A stretch of DNA of 64,000 nt, from the NCBI GenBank assembly GCA_963792915.1, contig CAWBYD010000006.1, positions 496,001-560,000 on the forward strand. The letters run 5' to 3'. Below, piece after piece: positions 1 to 8,293 of this stretch (the stretch's first letter is position 1; each line of letters begins with the position of its first letter). The notes under the pieces were generated by a model that ran no database searches, was not told the DNA's origin, and was given only the letters and a program-made list of their open reading frames with translations. This DNA is from Solirubrobacter sp963792915. GTDB lineage: Bacteria > Actinomycetota > Thermoleophilia > Solirubrobacterales > Solirubrobacteraceae. Made by a program: the position numbers and the translations under genes.

Positions 1-2
1 AC

Positions 3-1460
3 GTGCTCAAGGCGCAGTTCGAGTCCGCGAACTCGATCCGCGAGAACTCGCCCGTGCGGATCGCCGGCGTCGAGGTCGGCAAGGTCAAGAGCATCGAGCC
101 GCTGCAGGGCACCAACGCGGCGGTCGTGGTGATGGAGCTCAAGCACGACGCGCTGCCGATCCACGAGGACGCGACGGCCAAGATCCGCCCGCGCATCTTC
201 CTCGAGGGCAACTTCTTCGTCGATCTCAAGCCCGGCACGCCGGGCGCGCCGACGCTGAGCTCCGGCGACACGCTGAAGATCTCCCAGACGTCGGCGCCGG
301 TCCAGCTCGACCAGGTCCTGACCTCGTTGCAAAGCGACTCGCGCGATGACCTCAAGGCGCTGCTGGACGGGCTCTCGACCTCGCTGGTCTCCAAGCCGAC
401 GAAGGCCGAGGACGCCGAGAACAGCCCGCTGGCGAAGGGCCAGACGGCGTCTGAGTCCTTCAACGACGCGCTCGACGACATCCCGGAGGCCGAGCGCTCC
501 ACGGCCGTCGTGCTGCAGGCGCTGCGCGGCACCCGGCCGGGCGCCGACCTGCCGCAGCTGATCCGCGGCACGGCCAGCACGGCGACCGAGCTCGACCGCT
601 ACGAGACCTCGCTGCAGGACCTGATCACGAACCTCAACGACACGATGGCGACGTTCGCCGGCGAGTCGACCAACCTGCGCGCGACGATCCGTCAGCTCGC
701 CCCGACGCTCCTGCAGGCCAACGCGACGTTCACGTCGCTCAACAACGCGTTCCCGCCGACGCGCGCCTTCGCGCAGGAGATCCGGCCGGGCGTGCGCGAG
801 ACGCCGGCGACGATCGACGCCGCCTTCCCGTGGATCGCCCAGACGCGCAAGCTCGTCGGCCCCGACGAGCTGGGCGGGCTGGCCAAGGAGCTCTCGCCCG
901 CGACGTCGGACCTGGCGCGGCTGATCGACCGCGCGGAGGAGCTGCTGCCGCAGACCGACCTCGTGTCCAAGTGCGTGCGCGACAACGTGCTGCCGGAGGG
1001 CGACGAGGTCATCCACGACGAGTTCACGACCGGCAGCGAGAACTACAAGGAGTTCTTCTACGCGCTGGTGGGCATCGCCGGCGAGGGCCAGAACACCGAC
1101 GGCAACGGCATGTACGTGCGCTTCCAGACCGGCGGCGGCTCGCAGTCGGTCTCGCTGGGCTCCAAGAGCGCCAGCACCGGCCAGCTGTTCGGCAACAACC
1201 CCGAGGTGCCGCTCGGCAACCGCCCGGCCTACACGGGCAAGAAGCCGCCCTACAAGCCCGACGTGCCGTGCTACACGCAGAAGATCGCCGACGTCAACGG
1301 GCCGGCGTCGGCGAAGTCCTCCCCGACCGGCACGGCCACGGCGGCCCGCGTGTCCGAGACGACGCAGGACAAGCTGCGGCGCGAGGCCGACCTCGAGGCC
1401 GTGCGCGCCAAGCTGCATCCGTTCGGCACGGCCCCGGCGGCCGCGGGGAAGGCCAAGTGA
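3..1460 (+). CDS. MCE-family lipid transport protein, 5' end outside window
   Basis: MlaD/MCE-domain subunit of a lipid import system that bridges the cell envelope. The open frame runs in from the left edge; the GTG at position 3 (reading VLKAQFESA) is probably internal, because the membrane anchor expected in this family is missing. The MCE domain is visible at once (VRIAGVEVGKVKSIEP, then RIFLEGNFFVDLKPGTPG), followed by a long helical region and an Ala/Pro-rich C-terminus. It overlaps the next MCE gene by four bases (GTGA), so the two are probably translationally coupled. YrbE-type permeases would be expected further upstream, outside the window. Family assignment is firm; the substrate cannot be read from sequence. 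Confidence 0.9.
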   Translation: MLKAQFESANSIRENSPVRIAGVEVGKVKSIEPLQGTNAAVVVMELKHDALPIHEDATAKIRPRIFLEGNFFVDLKPGTPGAPTLSSGDTLKISQTSAPVQLDQVLTSLQSDSRDDLKALLDGLSTSLVSKPTKAEDAENSPLAKGQTASESFNDALDDIPEAERSTAVVLQALRGTRPGADLPQLIRGTASTATELDRYETSLQDLITNLNDTMATFAGESTNLRATIRQLAPTLLQANATFTSLNNAFPPTRAFAQEIRPGVRETPATIDAAFPWIAQTRKLVGPDELGGLAKELSPATSDLARLIDRAEELLPQTDLVSKCVRDNVLPEGDEVIHDEFTTGSENYKEFFYALVGIAGEGQNTDGNGMYVRFQTGGGSQSVSLGSKSASTGQLFGNNPEVPLGNRPAYTGKKPPYKPDVPCYTQKIADVNGPASAKSSPTGTATAARVSETTQDKLRREADLEAVRAKLHPFGTAPAAAGKAK

Positions 1461-2800
1461 GGACCGCGATCCGCAAGCACCTGGCGGACTTCCTGGCGAT
1501 CATCGGCCTGATCGTGATCGCGGGCTTCGTGGCCGTGATGATCCTCGGCCAGCAGCGGCTCGCGCTGCCCGCGTGGGTGCCGCTGATCGGCAAGGACTAC
1601 TTCCACCTCGACGCCGAGATGACGACCGCGCAGGCGGTCACGCCCGGTCAGGGGCAGACGGTCAACATCGCCGGCGTCGAGGTCGGCGAGATCCAGTCGG
1701 TGAAGCTGCGCGACGGCAGGGCGATCATCGGGATGAAGATCAAGCCCAAGTACGACCGCATCTACAACGACGCATCGATCCTGCTGCGGCCGAAGACGGG
1801 GCTCAAGGACATGGTCGCCGAGCTGACGCCGGGCACGCCGGGCGCGGGGCGGATCAAGGACGGCGGGACGATCCCGGTCTCCCAGACGCTGCCGGACGTC
1901 AACCTCGACGAGATCCTGGCCTCGCTGGATACGGACACGCGCGACTACCTGCAGCTGCTGCTCAACGACGGCGCGCAGGGGCTCGGGTCGCCCGAGAAGG
2001 GGCGCGAGCTGGCGCAGGCGATCCGCCGGCTCGAGCCGACGGCCAAATACGCGCGCGAGATCAACGCGGGCCTGGCCGAGCGGCGCCGGAACCTCGCGCG
2101 GGTCGTCCGCAACTTCGGGCTGTTGACCGCCGCGCTGGGACGCAAGGACACCCAGCTCGCGAACTTCGTCCAGAACACGAACGCGGTGTTCGCCGCGCTG
2201 TCTAACCAGGACGCGGCGCTGCGGGCGTCGTTGCAGCGGCTGCCGGGGACGCTGAGCGTGACGCAGACGAACCTCGGCAAGGTGCAAACCCTGGCCGACA
2301 CGCTCGGGCCGACGCTCCAGGCGCTGCGGCCCGCCGCGCGCGCGCTCGGCCCGTCGCTGCGCCAGACGCGCCCGTTCCTGCGCTCCTCGACGCCCGTGAT
2401 CCGCGACGAGATCCGGCCCTTCACGCGCGCCGCGCTGCCGACGGTGCAGGAGCTGCGCCCCGCGATGCGCGACCTCGCGGCGGCCACGCCCGACCTCACG
2501 GCCTCGGTCAAGGCCATCAACTACCTGCTCAACGAAGTCGCCTACAACCCGCCGGGCAACGAGGAGCCGTTCCTGTTCTGGCAGTCGTGGGTCAACCACG
2601 CCGGCAACGCGATCTTCTCGACCCAGGACGCCAACGGGCCGATCCGGCGCGGCTTGATCGTGCTCTCGTGCCAGACGACCCAGCTGCTGTCGGCCGTGGC
2701 GGCGGCCAACCCGCAGCTGGGGACGCTCGTGCAGCTGTTGAACGCGCCGTCGCAGCAGCAGATCTGCCCGACCACGACCCAGGCGGCGAGCGGTGGTTAA
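1457..2800 (+). CDS. MCE-family lipid transport protein
   Basis: Second MCE subunit, 447 aa. The GTG start at 1457 overlaps the previous stop codon and places one hydrophobic anchor (about residues 8-30, FLAIIGLIVIAGFVAVMILG) directly after a basic N-terminus, as usual for MCE proteins. The MCE domain follows (VNIAGVEVGEIQSVKLRDG; LLRPKTGLKDMVAELTPG), then a long alpha-helical stalk. The frame stays open well upstream of 1457, but that stretch only shadows the previous gene. In mycobacterial Mce systems several different MCE subunits assemble into one channel; the tight gene packing here fits that arrangement. Confidence 0.92.
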   Translation: MRTAIRKHLADFLAIIGLIVIAGFVAVMILGQQRLALPAWVPLIGKDYFHLDAEMTTAQAVTPGQGQTVNIAGVEVGEIQSVKLRDGRAIIGMKIKPKYDRIYNDASILLRPKTGLKDMVAELTPGTPGAGRIKDGGTIPVSQTLPDVNLDEILASLDTDTRDYLQLLLNDGAQGLGSPEKGRELAQAIRRLEPTAKYAREINAGLAERRRNLARVVRNFGLLTAALGRKDTQLANFVQNTNAVFAALSNQDAALRASLQRLPGTLSVTQTNLGKVQTLADTLGPTLQALRPAARALGPSLRQTRPFLRSSTPVIRDEIRPFTRAALPTVQELRPAMRDLAAATPDLTASVKAINYLLNEVAYNPPGNEEPFLFWQSWVNHAGNAIFSTQDANGPIRRGLIVLSCQTTQLLSAVAAANPQLGTLVQLLNAPSQQQICPTTTQAASGG

Positions 2801-4403
2801 GGATGCCCCCTCATTCGGCCGCATCGCCGCGATGGTGATCTTCGCGCTGTCGTGCTTCGGGCTGCTGCTGTTCCTGTGGACGGCGTTCGGCGGCGCGATC
2901 CCGCTCAAGCCGAAGGGCTACCGGTTCCACACCTCGTTCGCGGAGTCGGGGCAGCTCGCGCTGGAGGCCGACGTGCGGATCTCCGGCGTGCCGGTCGGCA
3001 AGGTCAAGACGATCACGCCCGACAAGCACACCGGCCGCGCCGACGTGGTGATCCAGCTGCAGCCGCGCTACGCGCCGCTGCCGTCGGACGCGAAGGCGAT
3101 CCTGCGCCAGAAGACGCTGCTGGGGGAGACCTACGTGGAGCTCACGCCCGGGCACGCCGGCGCGAAGCCGATCCCCGAGGGCGGCGACCTGCCGGCGTCG
3201 CAGGTGTCGCCCACGGTGGAGCTCGACGAGATCCTGCGCGCGTTCGATCCCCAGACGCGCGCCGCCTTCCAGGAGTGGATGCAGAACCAGGCGACCGCGA
3301 TCTCCGGGCACGGGCAGGACCTCAACGACGCGCTCGGCAACCTCGGGCCGTTTGCGGACGACACGGCCGACCTCGTCGACACCCTCAACCGCCAGCAGGG
3401 CGCGCTCTCGCAGCTGATCGCAAACACCGGCGTCGTCTTCCAGGCGCTCAGCGAGCGCGACGGGCAGCTGCGCTCGCTGATCGAGAACTCCAACACGGTG
3501 TTCCAGACCACCGCGGACCGCAACCAGCAGCTCAAGCAGGCGTTCCTGGCGCTGCCGACGTTCGAGAGCGAGTCGCGCAAGACGTTCGAGCGGGTGACCG
3601 CGTTCGCCGACAACACGGACCCGCTCGTCAACCAGCTGCGGCCCGCGGCGCGCGAGCTGTCGCCGACGCTGCAGGACCTCGAGAAGATCTCGCCCGACCT
3701 CAAGCACCTGCTCGAGCAGCTGCAGCCGCTGATCGACGCGTCCAAGCAGGGCTTCCCGGCCGCCGAGAAGACGCTCGAGGACTCGCGGCCGCTGATCGCC
3801 CAGCTCGATCCGGCGACGGCGCAGCTGACGCCGGCGCTGCAGTTCCTCGCTCCCTACAAGCGCGAGCTGACGTCGTTCTTCGCCAACACGGTCGCGGCGA
3901 CCCAGGCCACCGATCCCGGCACGACGCTGCACTACCTGCGCACGACGAACCCGCTCAACGCGGAGAACCTCGCGGTCTATCCCAAGCGGCTGCCGACCAA
4001 CCGGCCGAACCCGTACCGGCTCCCCGGCGGCTTCGACGAGATCAACACGGGCCTGCCGGTCTACGAGAACCGCCAGTGCTCGGCGAGCAACCTGCTGCCG
4101 ACGATCACCAACCAGCCGGCCGACCTCGTGAGCGCGGTCGCCACCGCCGTGCCGACCGTGACCGGGGGGCTTGTGCAGCTGCCGCCGCTCGGCCTGCCGG
4201 CGATCCCGCAGATCCCGCTGACGCCCGAGCAGGCCGAGGCGCTGATCCCGGACCAGCTGCTGCAGCAGATCCAGAACCTGGTGTTCGGCGGCGCCGCCGG
4301 CAGTGCGGGCGTCGCGTCGCCGCCGTGCAAGAAGCAGGGCCCGTTCACGTTTGGCGGCGAGACGACGCAATACCCGCACCTGAACGCCCGCAGCGGGGGC
4401 TGA
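2793..4403 (+). CDS. MCE-family lipid transport protein
   Basis: Third consecutive MCE subunit, 536 aa. The GTG at 2793 overlaps the upstream stop by 8 bases. A transmembrane anchor occupies about residues 12-32 and the MCE domain about 40-140 (VRISGVPVGKVKTITPD; LRQKTLLGETYVELTPG). The remainder is predicted helical with a Pro/Leu-rich tail. A nearby ATG at 2803 is in another frame and is not used. The MMPL gene starts 31 bases downstream, so all four genes probably form one transcription unit. Confidence 0.92.
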   Translation: MVKDAPSFGRIAAMVIFALSCFGLLLFLWTAFGGAIPLKPKGYRFHTSFAESGQLALEADVRISGVPVGKVKTITPDKHTGRADVVIQLQPRYAPLPSDAKAILRQKTLLGETYVELTPGHAGAKPIPEGGDLPASQVSPTVELDEILRAFDPQTRAAFQEWMQNQATAISGHGQDLNDALGNLGPFADDTADLVDTLNRQQGALSQLIANTGVVFQALSERDGQLRSLIENSNTVFQTTADRNQQLKQAFLALPTFESESRKTFERVTAFADNTDPLVNQLRPAARELSPTLQDLEKISPDLKHLLEQLQPLIDASKQGFPAAEKTLEDSRPLIAQLDPATAQLTPALQFLAPYKRELTSFFANTVAATQATDPGTTLHYLRTTNPLNAENLAVYPKRLPTNRPNPYRLPGGFDEINTGLPVYENRQCSASNLLPTITNQPADLVSAVATAVPTVTGGLVQLPPLGLPAIPQIPLTPEQAEALIPDQLLQQIQNLVFGGAAGSAGVASPPCKKQGPFTFGGETTQYPHLNARSGG

Positions 4404-4434
4404 TGCGCGTGGCGACCCCGTCCCGAGGCGCGGC

Positions 4435-6969
4435 GTGAGGCTCGTCGCGGTCGCGGCGCGCCACCCCACGCGCGTGCTCGTCGCGGCGGCGCTGGTCGTC
4501 GCGGTCTGCGCGGTGCTCGCGCTGCGGCTGCACCCGAGCGCGGGCACGAGCACGCTCGTGTCCTCCTCGTCGGCCGCGGGCCGGGCGACGGCGACGGCGC
4601 ACGAGCGCTTCGGCGACGACGCCGTCTACGTGCTGGTGCGCGGCGACCTGGCACGGCTCGTGTTGACCGGCGACCTCAACCGGCTGCTCGGCCTTGAGGG
4701 CTGCCTGTCGGGCAACGTGCCGCAGGGCGCGACGCCGCCGGGCGGGGCGAGGTCGCCGTGCGGCGCGCTCGCGCGCTCGAAGCCGGTCCGGGTCGTCTAC
4801 GGGCCGGGCACGTTCATCAACTCGGCGGTCGAGCAGCTGACCGTCCAGCTCCAGGGCCGCACGCGCGCGCGGGCCGCGCAGGCCGACCGCGCCAACCGGG
4901 CGGCGCGCGAGCTGGCACGCTCGCAGGGCCGCTCGCCCGCGCAGGCGCGGCGGCTCGGCCAAGAGGCCGAGAAGCTGGTCTACGCGCAGTTCGCGCAGGA
5001 GCTGCTGGCGCTCAACACCAAGTACGGCCTCAACCTGACCGGCGCGCCCAAGCTCAACGACCCCGACTTCGTCTACCAGCTGGTGTTCGACCCCGCCCGC
5101 GGCGCGCGCACGCCGAAGGCGCGCTTCGCCTACCTGTTCCCGTCCGCGGACTCGGCGCTGATCTCGGTGCGCCTGAAGCCGGGGCTCGGCGATGCCGAGC
5201 GCGCCCGTGCGATCGCCGACGTGCGTGCCGCGGTCGCGATGCCGGAGTTCAAGCTCTCGGGCGGGGCGAGCTACGTCGTGACCGGCGTGCCCGTGCTGGC
5301 CGGCGACCTCACGGGCCGGCTGGCGGGCTCGACGCTGCGGCTGCTGCTCGTCGCGGTCGCGGTGATGGCGCTCGTGCTCGCGCTGCTCTTCCGCTCGCGG
5401 CTGCGGCTGTTGCCGCTGGCCGTCGCGCTCGGGGCGGTGGCGGTCGTCTTCGGCGTGCTCGCGCTGCTCGGGGCGCCGCTGACGCTCGCCTCGATCGCGG
5501 TCGTCCCGGTGCTGCTCGGCCTCGCGGTCGACTACGCGATCCAGTACCAGGCCGCCGGAGCGCGCGCCGTGCCGGCGCTCGCCACGGCCGCGCTCGCCAC
5601 CGGCGTCGGGTTCCTGATCCTGCTCGCCTCGCCGGTGCCGATGGTGCGCGGGTTCGGCGCGCTGCTGGTCGCCGGCGTCGCGGTCGCGCTGGCGCTCGCC
5701 CTGACCGCGGGGACTGCCGTGCTCACGCTCGCGGCGCGCCGGCGCTCGGACTCCCGGCTGGCCCGCTCGCTGCGCGGCGCGGGCGAGTTGATCGACGGCG
5801 CCGCTCGCCTGCCCGGCCGCCGGCGCGGCGCACCGCGGCTCGAGCGGCTGCTGGGCGCGGCCACGCGGCACCCGCGGCGCGTCGTCGCCGCCGGCGTCAT
5901 CCTCGCCGTGGCCGGCTGGGCGCTCGACGCACGCATCGAGGTCGTGTCCGACCTGCAGCGGCTCGTCCCGCAGCGGCTCGCGTCGGTGCGCGACCTCGAC
6001 GCGCTGCAGAAGGACACCGGCGTGGCCGGGGAGGTCGACGTGCTCGTGCAGGGCAAGGACCTCACCGATCCCGCGGTCGTGGCGTGGATGCGCAGCTACC
6101 AGAACGGCGTCCTCGCGCGCCACGGGTACACGGCCGCGCGCGGGTGCACCGGCGCCGCGCTGTGCCCGGCGCTGTCGCTCCCGGACCTGTTCCGCATGCC
6201 GGAGGAGTCGGCGACGCGCGCCCAGGTGCGCGCGCTGCTCGACGCCGTCCCGGCGTACTTCTCGCGGGCCGCGATCACGCCGGACCGCCGGACCGCCGTG
6301 CTGGCGTTCGGGCTGCGCCTGCAGTCGCTGGACTCCGAGCACGCGGTGATCGCCGACATGCGTGCGCGGCTGCGTCCGCCGCCGGGGGTGAGCGCGCAGC
6401 TGGCGGGCCTGACGGTGCTGGCCTCGGACGCCAACCACGCGATGAGCGATCCGCTGCGGCGGATGCTGACCGCGCTCGCCGGTCTGCTCGCGGTCGCGCT
6501 GGCGCTGTTCGCCGTCTACCGCTCCTGGGAGCGGGCGTGGGTCCCGCTGGTGCCGATCGCGATGGCGACGGGCTGGTCGGCGCTCGTGCTGTGGCTGGTC
6601 GGCGTCGCGCTCAACCCGATGTCGGCCGCGCTGGGCGCGCTCGTGATCGCGATCTCGACGGAGTTCTCGGTGCTGCTGTGCGCGCGCTTGCGCGCCGAGC
6701 GGGAGGACGGCGGCGACCTGGTCGACGCGCTCGCGCGCACGTACCGCTCGACCGGCGCGGCCGTGCTGGCCTCGGGCGTGACCGCGATCGCCGGCTTCGC
6801 GGTGCTGATCGCCTCCGACGTGCCGATGCTGCGCGACTTCGGACTGGTCACGGTCGTCGACCTCGCCGCGTCGCTGCTCGGGGTGCTCGCGGTCCTGCCC
6901 GCGGTGCTCGTGCTCGCCGCGGGCCGCCCGATCCGCCGGCGCGGGCGCCGCGCCGCGCTCGCGGCGTGA
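4435..6969 (+). CDS. MMPL/RND-superfamily transporter
   Basis: Large polytopic transporter, 844 aa, of the MMPL class that exports or shuttles lipids. It has two repeats, each with one N-terminal helix (about residues 10-27 and 480-500), a large extracytoplasmic loop and a bundle of five helices. The first repeat carries the usual acidic-aromatic pair in its fourth helix (GLAVDYAIQYQ). The matching site in the second repeat reads ISTEFSVLL, Glu-Phe instead of Asp-Tyr, which may alter proton coupling. Position directly after three MCE genes suggests the proteins serve one lipid pathway. Its stop codon overlaps the next GTG. Confidence 0.88.
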   Translation: MRLVAVAARHPTRVLVAAALVVAVCAVLALRLHPSAGTSTLVSSSSAAGRATATAHERFGDDAVYVLVRGDLARLVLTGDLNRLLGLEGCLSGNVPQGATPPGGARSPCGALARSKPVRVVYGPGTFINSAVEQLTVQLQGRTRARAAQADRANRAARELARSQGRSPAQARRLGQEAEKLVYAQFAQELLALNTKYGLNLTGAPKLNDPDFVYQLVFDPARGARTPKARFAYLFPSADSALISVRLKPGLGDAERARAIADVRAAVAMPEFKLSGGASYVVTGVPVLAGDLTGRLAGSTLRLLLVAVAVMALVLALLFRSRLRLLPLAVALGAVAVVFGVLALLGAPLTLASIAVVPVLLGLAVDYAIQYQAAGARAVPALATAALATGVGFLILLASPVPMVRGFGALLVAGVAVALALALTAGTAVLTLAARRRSDSRLARSLRGAGELIDGAARLPGRRRGAPRLERLLGAATRHPRRVVAAGVILAVAGWALDARIEVVSDLQRLVPQRLASVRDLDALQKDTGVAGEVDVLVQGKDLTDPAVVAWMRSYQNGVLARHGYTAARGCTGAALCPALSLPDLFRMPEESATRAQVRALLDAVPAYFSRAAITPDRRTAVLAFGLRLQSLDSEHAVIADMRARLRPPPGVSAQLAGLTVLASDANHAMSDPLRRMLTALAGLLAVALALFAVYRSWERAWVPLVPIAMATGWSALVLWLVGVALNPMSAALGALVIAISTEFSVLLCARLRAEREDGGDLVDALARTYRSTGAAVLASGVTAIAGFAVLIASDVPMLRDFGLVTVVDLAASLLGVLAVLPAVLVLAAGRPIRRRGRRAALAA

Positions 6970-7715
6970 ACGACGCGCCGCCGCCGCGCGGCGATGCCGG
7001 CGGGCAGCCCCCGCCGCGCGGCGGTGCCGGCGAGCCCCCCGCGCCGCGCGGCGATGCCGGCGAGCCGCCCCCGCCGCGCGGCTCGCGCCCCGCTGCCCTG
7101 GGCGGCATCCCGGGCGGCACGTTCTCCCCGCGCGTGCTGCTGGCGATCGTCGCCGTCGCGGTGCTCGGCTACATCACGCTGAACTCGCTGCGCAGCGACG
7201 CGCCGAGCTCGCGCGGGCTCGCCGCCGGCGCCGCGCTGCCGCCGTTCGCCGCGCCGCTCTCGACCTCGACGTGCCGGGGGCGCTGCGACGCGAACGTCGC
7301 GACGCGGGCGGGCCAGGGCGACGCAGGCGCAAGCCCGGCCTGCGAGGTCCGCGGCCCGGGCATCCTGAACTCGTGCGAGCTGGCGGCGCGGGGCCCGCTC
7401 GTGCTCGCGTTCGTGTTCACGCCGGTCGCGGACTGCCGCGCCGAGCTCAGCGTGCTCGACGGCGTGCGCTCGCGCAACCCGGACGTCGCGTTTGCCGCGA
7501 TCGCGGTGCGCGCGGGCGCGCCGGCGGCACGCGACCTGGCGCGCGATGTGACGCTTCCGGTCGCGTTCGACCACGACGGTGCCGTGGCGAACGAGTACGG
7601 CGTCGTCGTGTGCCCGACGATCACGTACGTCCGCCAGGGCGGGCGGGTGGCCGGCTCGACGGTCGGTCCCCAGGGCGCGGCGGCGATCGAGCAGTGGCTG
7701 GCGAGGATCCGCTGA
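6966..7715 (+). CDS. Membrane-anchored thioredoxin-fold (redoxin-like) protein with proline-rich repeats
   Basis: 249-aa protein translated from a GTG overlapping the MMPL stop (GTGA). Residues 1-45 hold about four copies of a ten-residue unit close to PPPRGDAGEP, followed by one membrane helix (about 56-72, VLLAIVAVAVLGYITL). A thioredoxin-like domain follows (LVLAFVFTPVADCRAELSVL ... VVVCPTITYVRQGG). The active-site region has a single Cys where TlpA/AhpC-type proteins have CxxC or a peroxidatic Cys, so the redox chemistry is uncertain. It might maintain thiols in the neighbouring MCE/MMPL envelope proteins; that is inference from position. Confidence 0.7.
   Translation: MNDAPPPRGDAGGQPPPRGGAGEPPAPRGDAGEPPPPRGSRPAALGGIPGGTFSPRVLLAIVAVAVLGYITLNSLRSDAPSSRGLAAGAALPPFAAPLSTSTCRGRCDANVATRAGQGDAGASPACEVRGPGILNSCELAARGPLVLAFVFTPVADCRAELSVLDGVRSRNPDVAFAAIAVRAGAPAARDLARDVTLPVAFDHDGAVANEYGVVVCPTITYVRQGGRVAGSTVGPQGAAAIEQWLARIR
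6985..7084 (+). repeat. Tandem 30-bp coding repeat (PPPRGDAGEP unit)
   Basis: About 3.3 copies of a roughly 30-base unit encode the proline-rich N-terminus of the redoxin-like protein. Copies differ at a few bases (gcgatgccgg versus gcggtgccgg). Such units can vary in number between strains through slippage. Confidence 0.75.
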
Positions 7716-8293
7716 TCGAGGCCGGCGCGGTCGCGCCGGAGCTCGCGGCGGAGCTGCCCGGCTTCGGGCTCGCCTGGTGCGTCGCGGCGGTCGGCGCCGA
7801 CCCACTGCGCCGCTCGCCTCCGCCGCTGCGCGAGCGGCTGCGCGCGCTGTCTGACCGCCATCGCGGGGCGCAGGCGATCGCGCTGCGCACGCGCTCGATC
7901 CCGCACGCCTACCGCGTGCTGTTCCGGCACCTCGGGATGGAGCCCGACGTCATCCGCATCCCCGTCGAGGCCTACACGGTCGAGCGCCTCCAGCGCGGCG
8001 GCTATCCGTCGCGCGGGCTGCTCGCGGACGCGCTGCTCGTCGCCACGGTCGAGACCGAGGTCGGCGTCTTCGCGCTCGACGCCGACCGCGTCGCGGGCGC
8101 GCCGTTTCTCACCGCCCCGGGCGGCCGCGTCGAGGTCGCGGATGCGACCGGGCGGCTCGCCGCGCCGTTCGAGGCCGTCGAATCGGTCACGGCGGCCACA
8201 CGCCGCGTGCTCCTCTACGCGCTGAGCGCCGCCGGCGTCCCGGGCATCGCGGTCGAAGAGGCGCTGTGGACCGCCGCCGACCTGCTCAGCTGA
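7694..8293 (+). CDS. B3/B4 (PheRS beta-like) domain protein
   Basis: Free-standing protein of 199 aa matching the B3/B4 domain otherwise found in the beta subunit of phenylalanyl-tRNA synthetase (COG3382 group). Recognised features are the motif around IPHAYRVLFRHLGMEPD, the Arg/Gly/Pro-Ser stretch (VERLQRGGYPSRGLLADALL) and the VETEVGVFALDADRVAG strand. Free-standing copies may edit or bind amino acids or mischarged tRNA, but the role is not settled. The GTG at 7694 overlaps the redoxin gene by 22 bases; the open frame starts earlier but only as a shadow. The 3' end overlaps the convergent aminotransferase by 8 bases. Confidence 0.75.
   Translation: MAGEDPLIEAGAVAPELAAELPGFGLAWCVAAVGADPLRRSPPPLRERLRALSDRHRGAQAIALRTRSIPHAYRVLFRHLGMEPDVIRIPVEAYTVERLQRGGYPSRGLLADALLVATVETEVGVFALDADRVAGAPFLTAPGGRVEVADATGRLAAPFEAVESVTAATRRVLLYALSAAGVPGIAVEEALWTAADLLS

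Noticed and set aside
830..1456. Upstream extension of the second MCE reading frame
   Set aside because: It is in another frame of the first MCE gene; the GTG at 1457 gives the proper membrane anchor.
1271..2908. Long minus-strand open frame opposite the MCE genes
   Set aside because: Arg-rich shadow typical of GC-rich DNA; no domain, and the plus strand is clearly coding.
4345..6438. 697-codon minus-strand frame opposite the MMPL gene
   Set aside because: Low-complexity Arg/His/Gln sequence mirrors the real gene.
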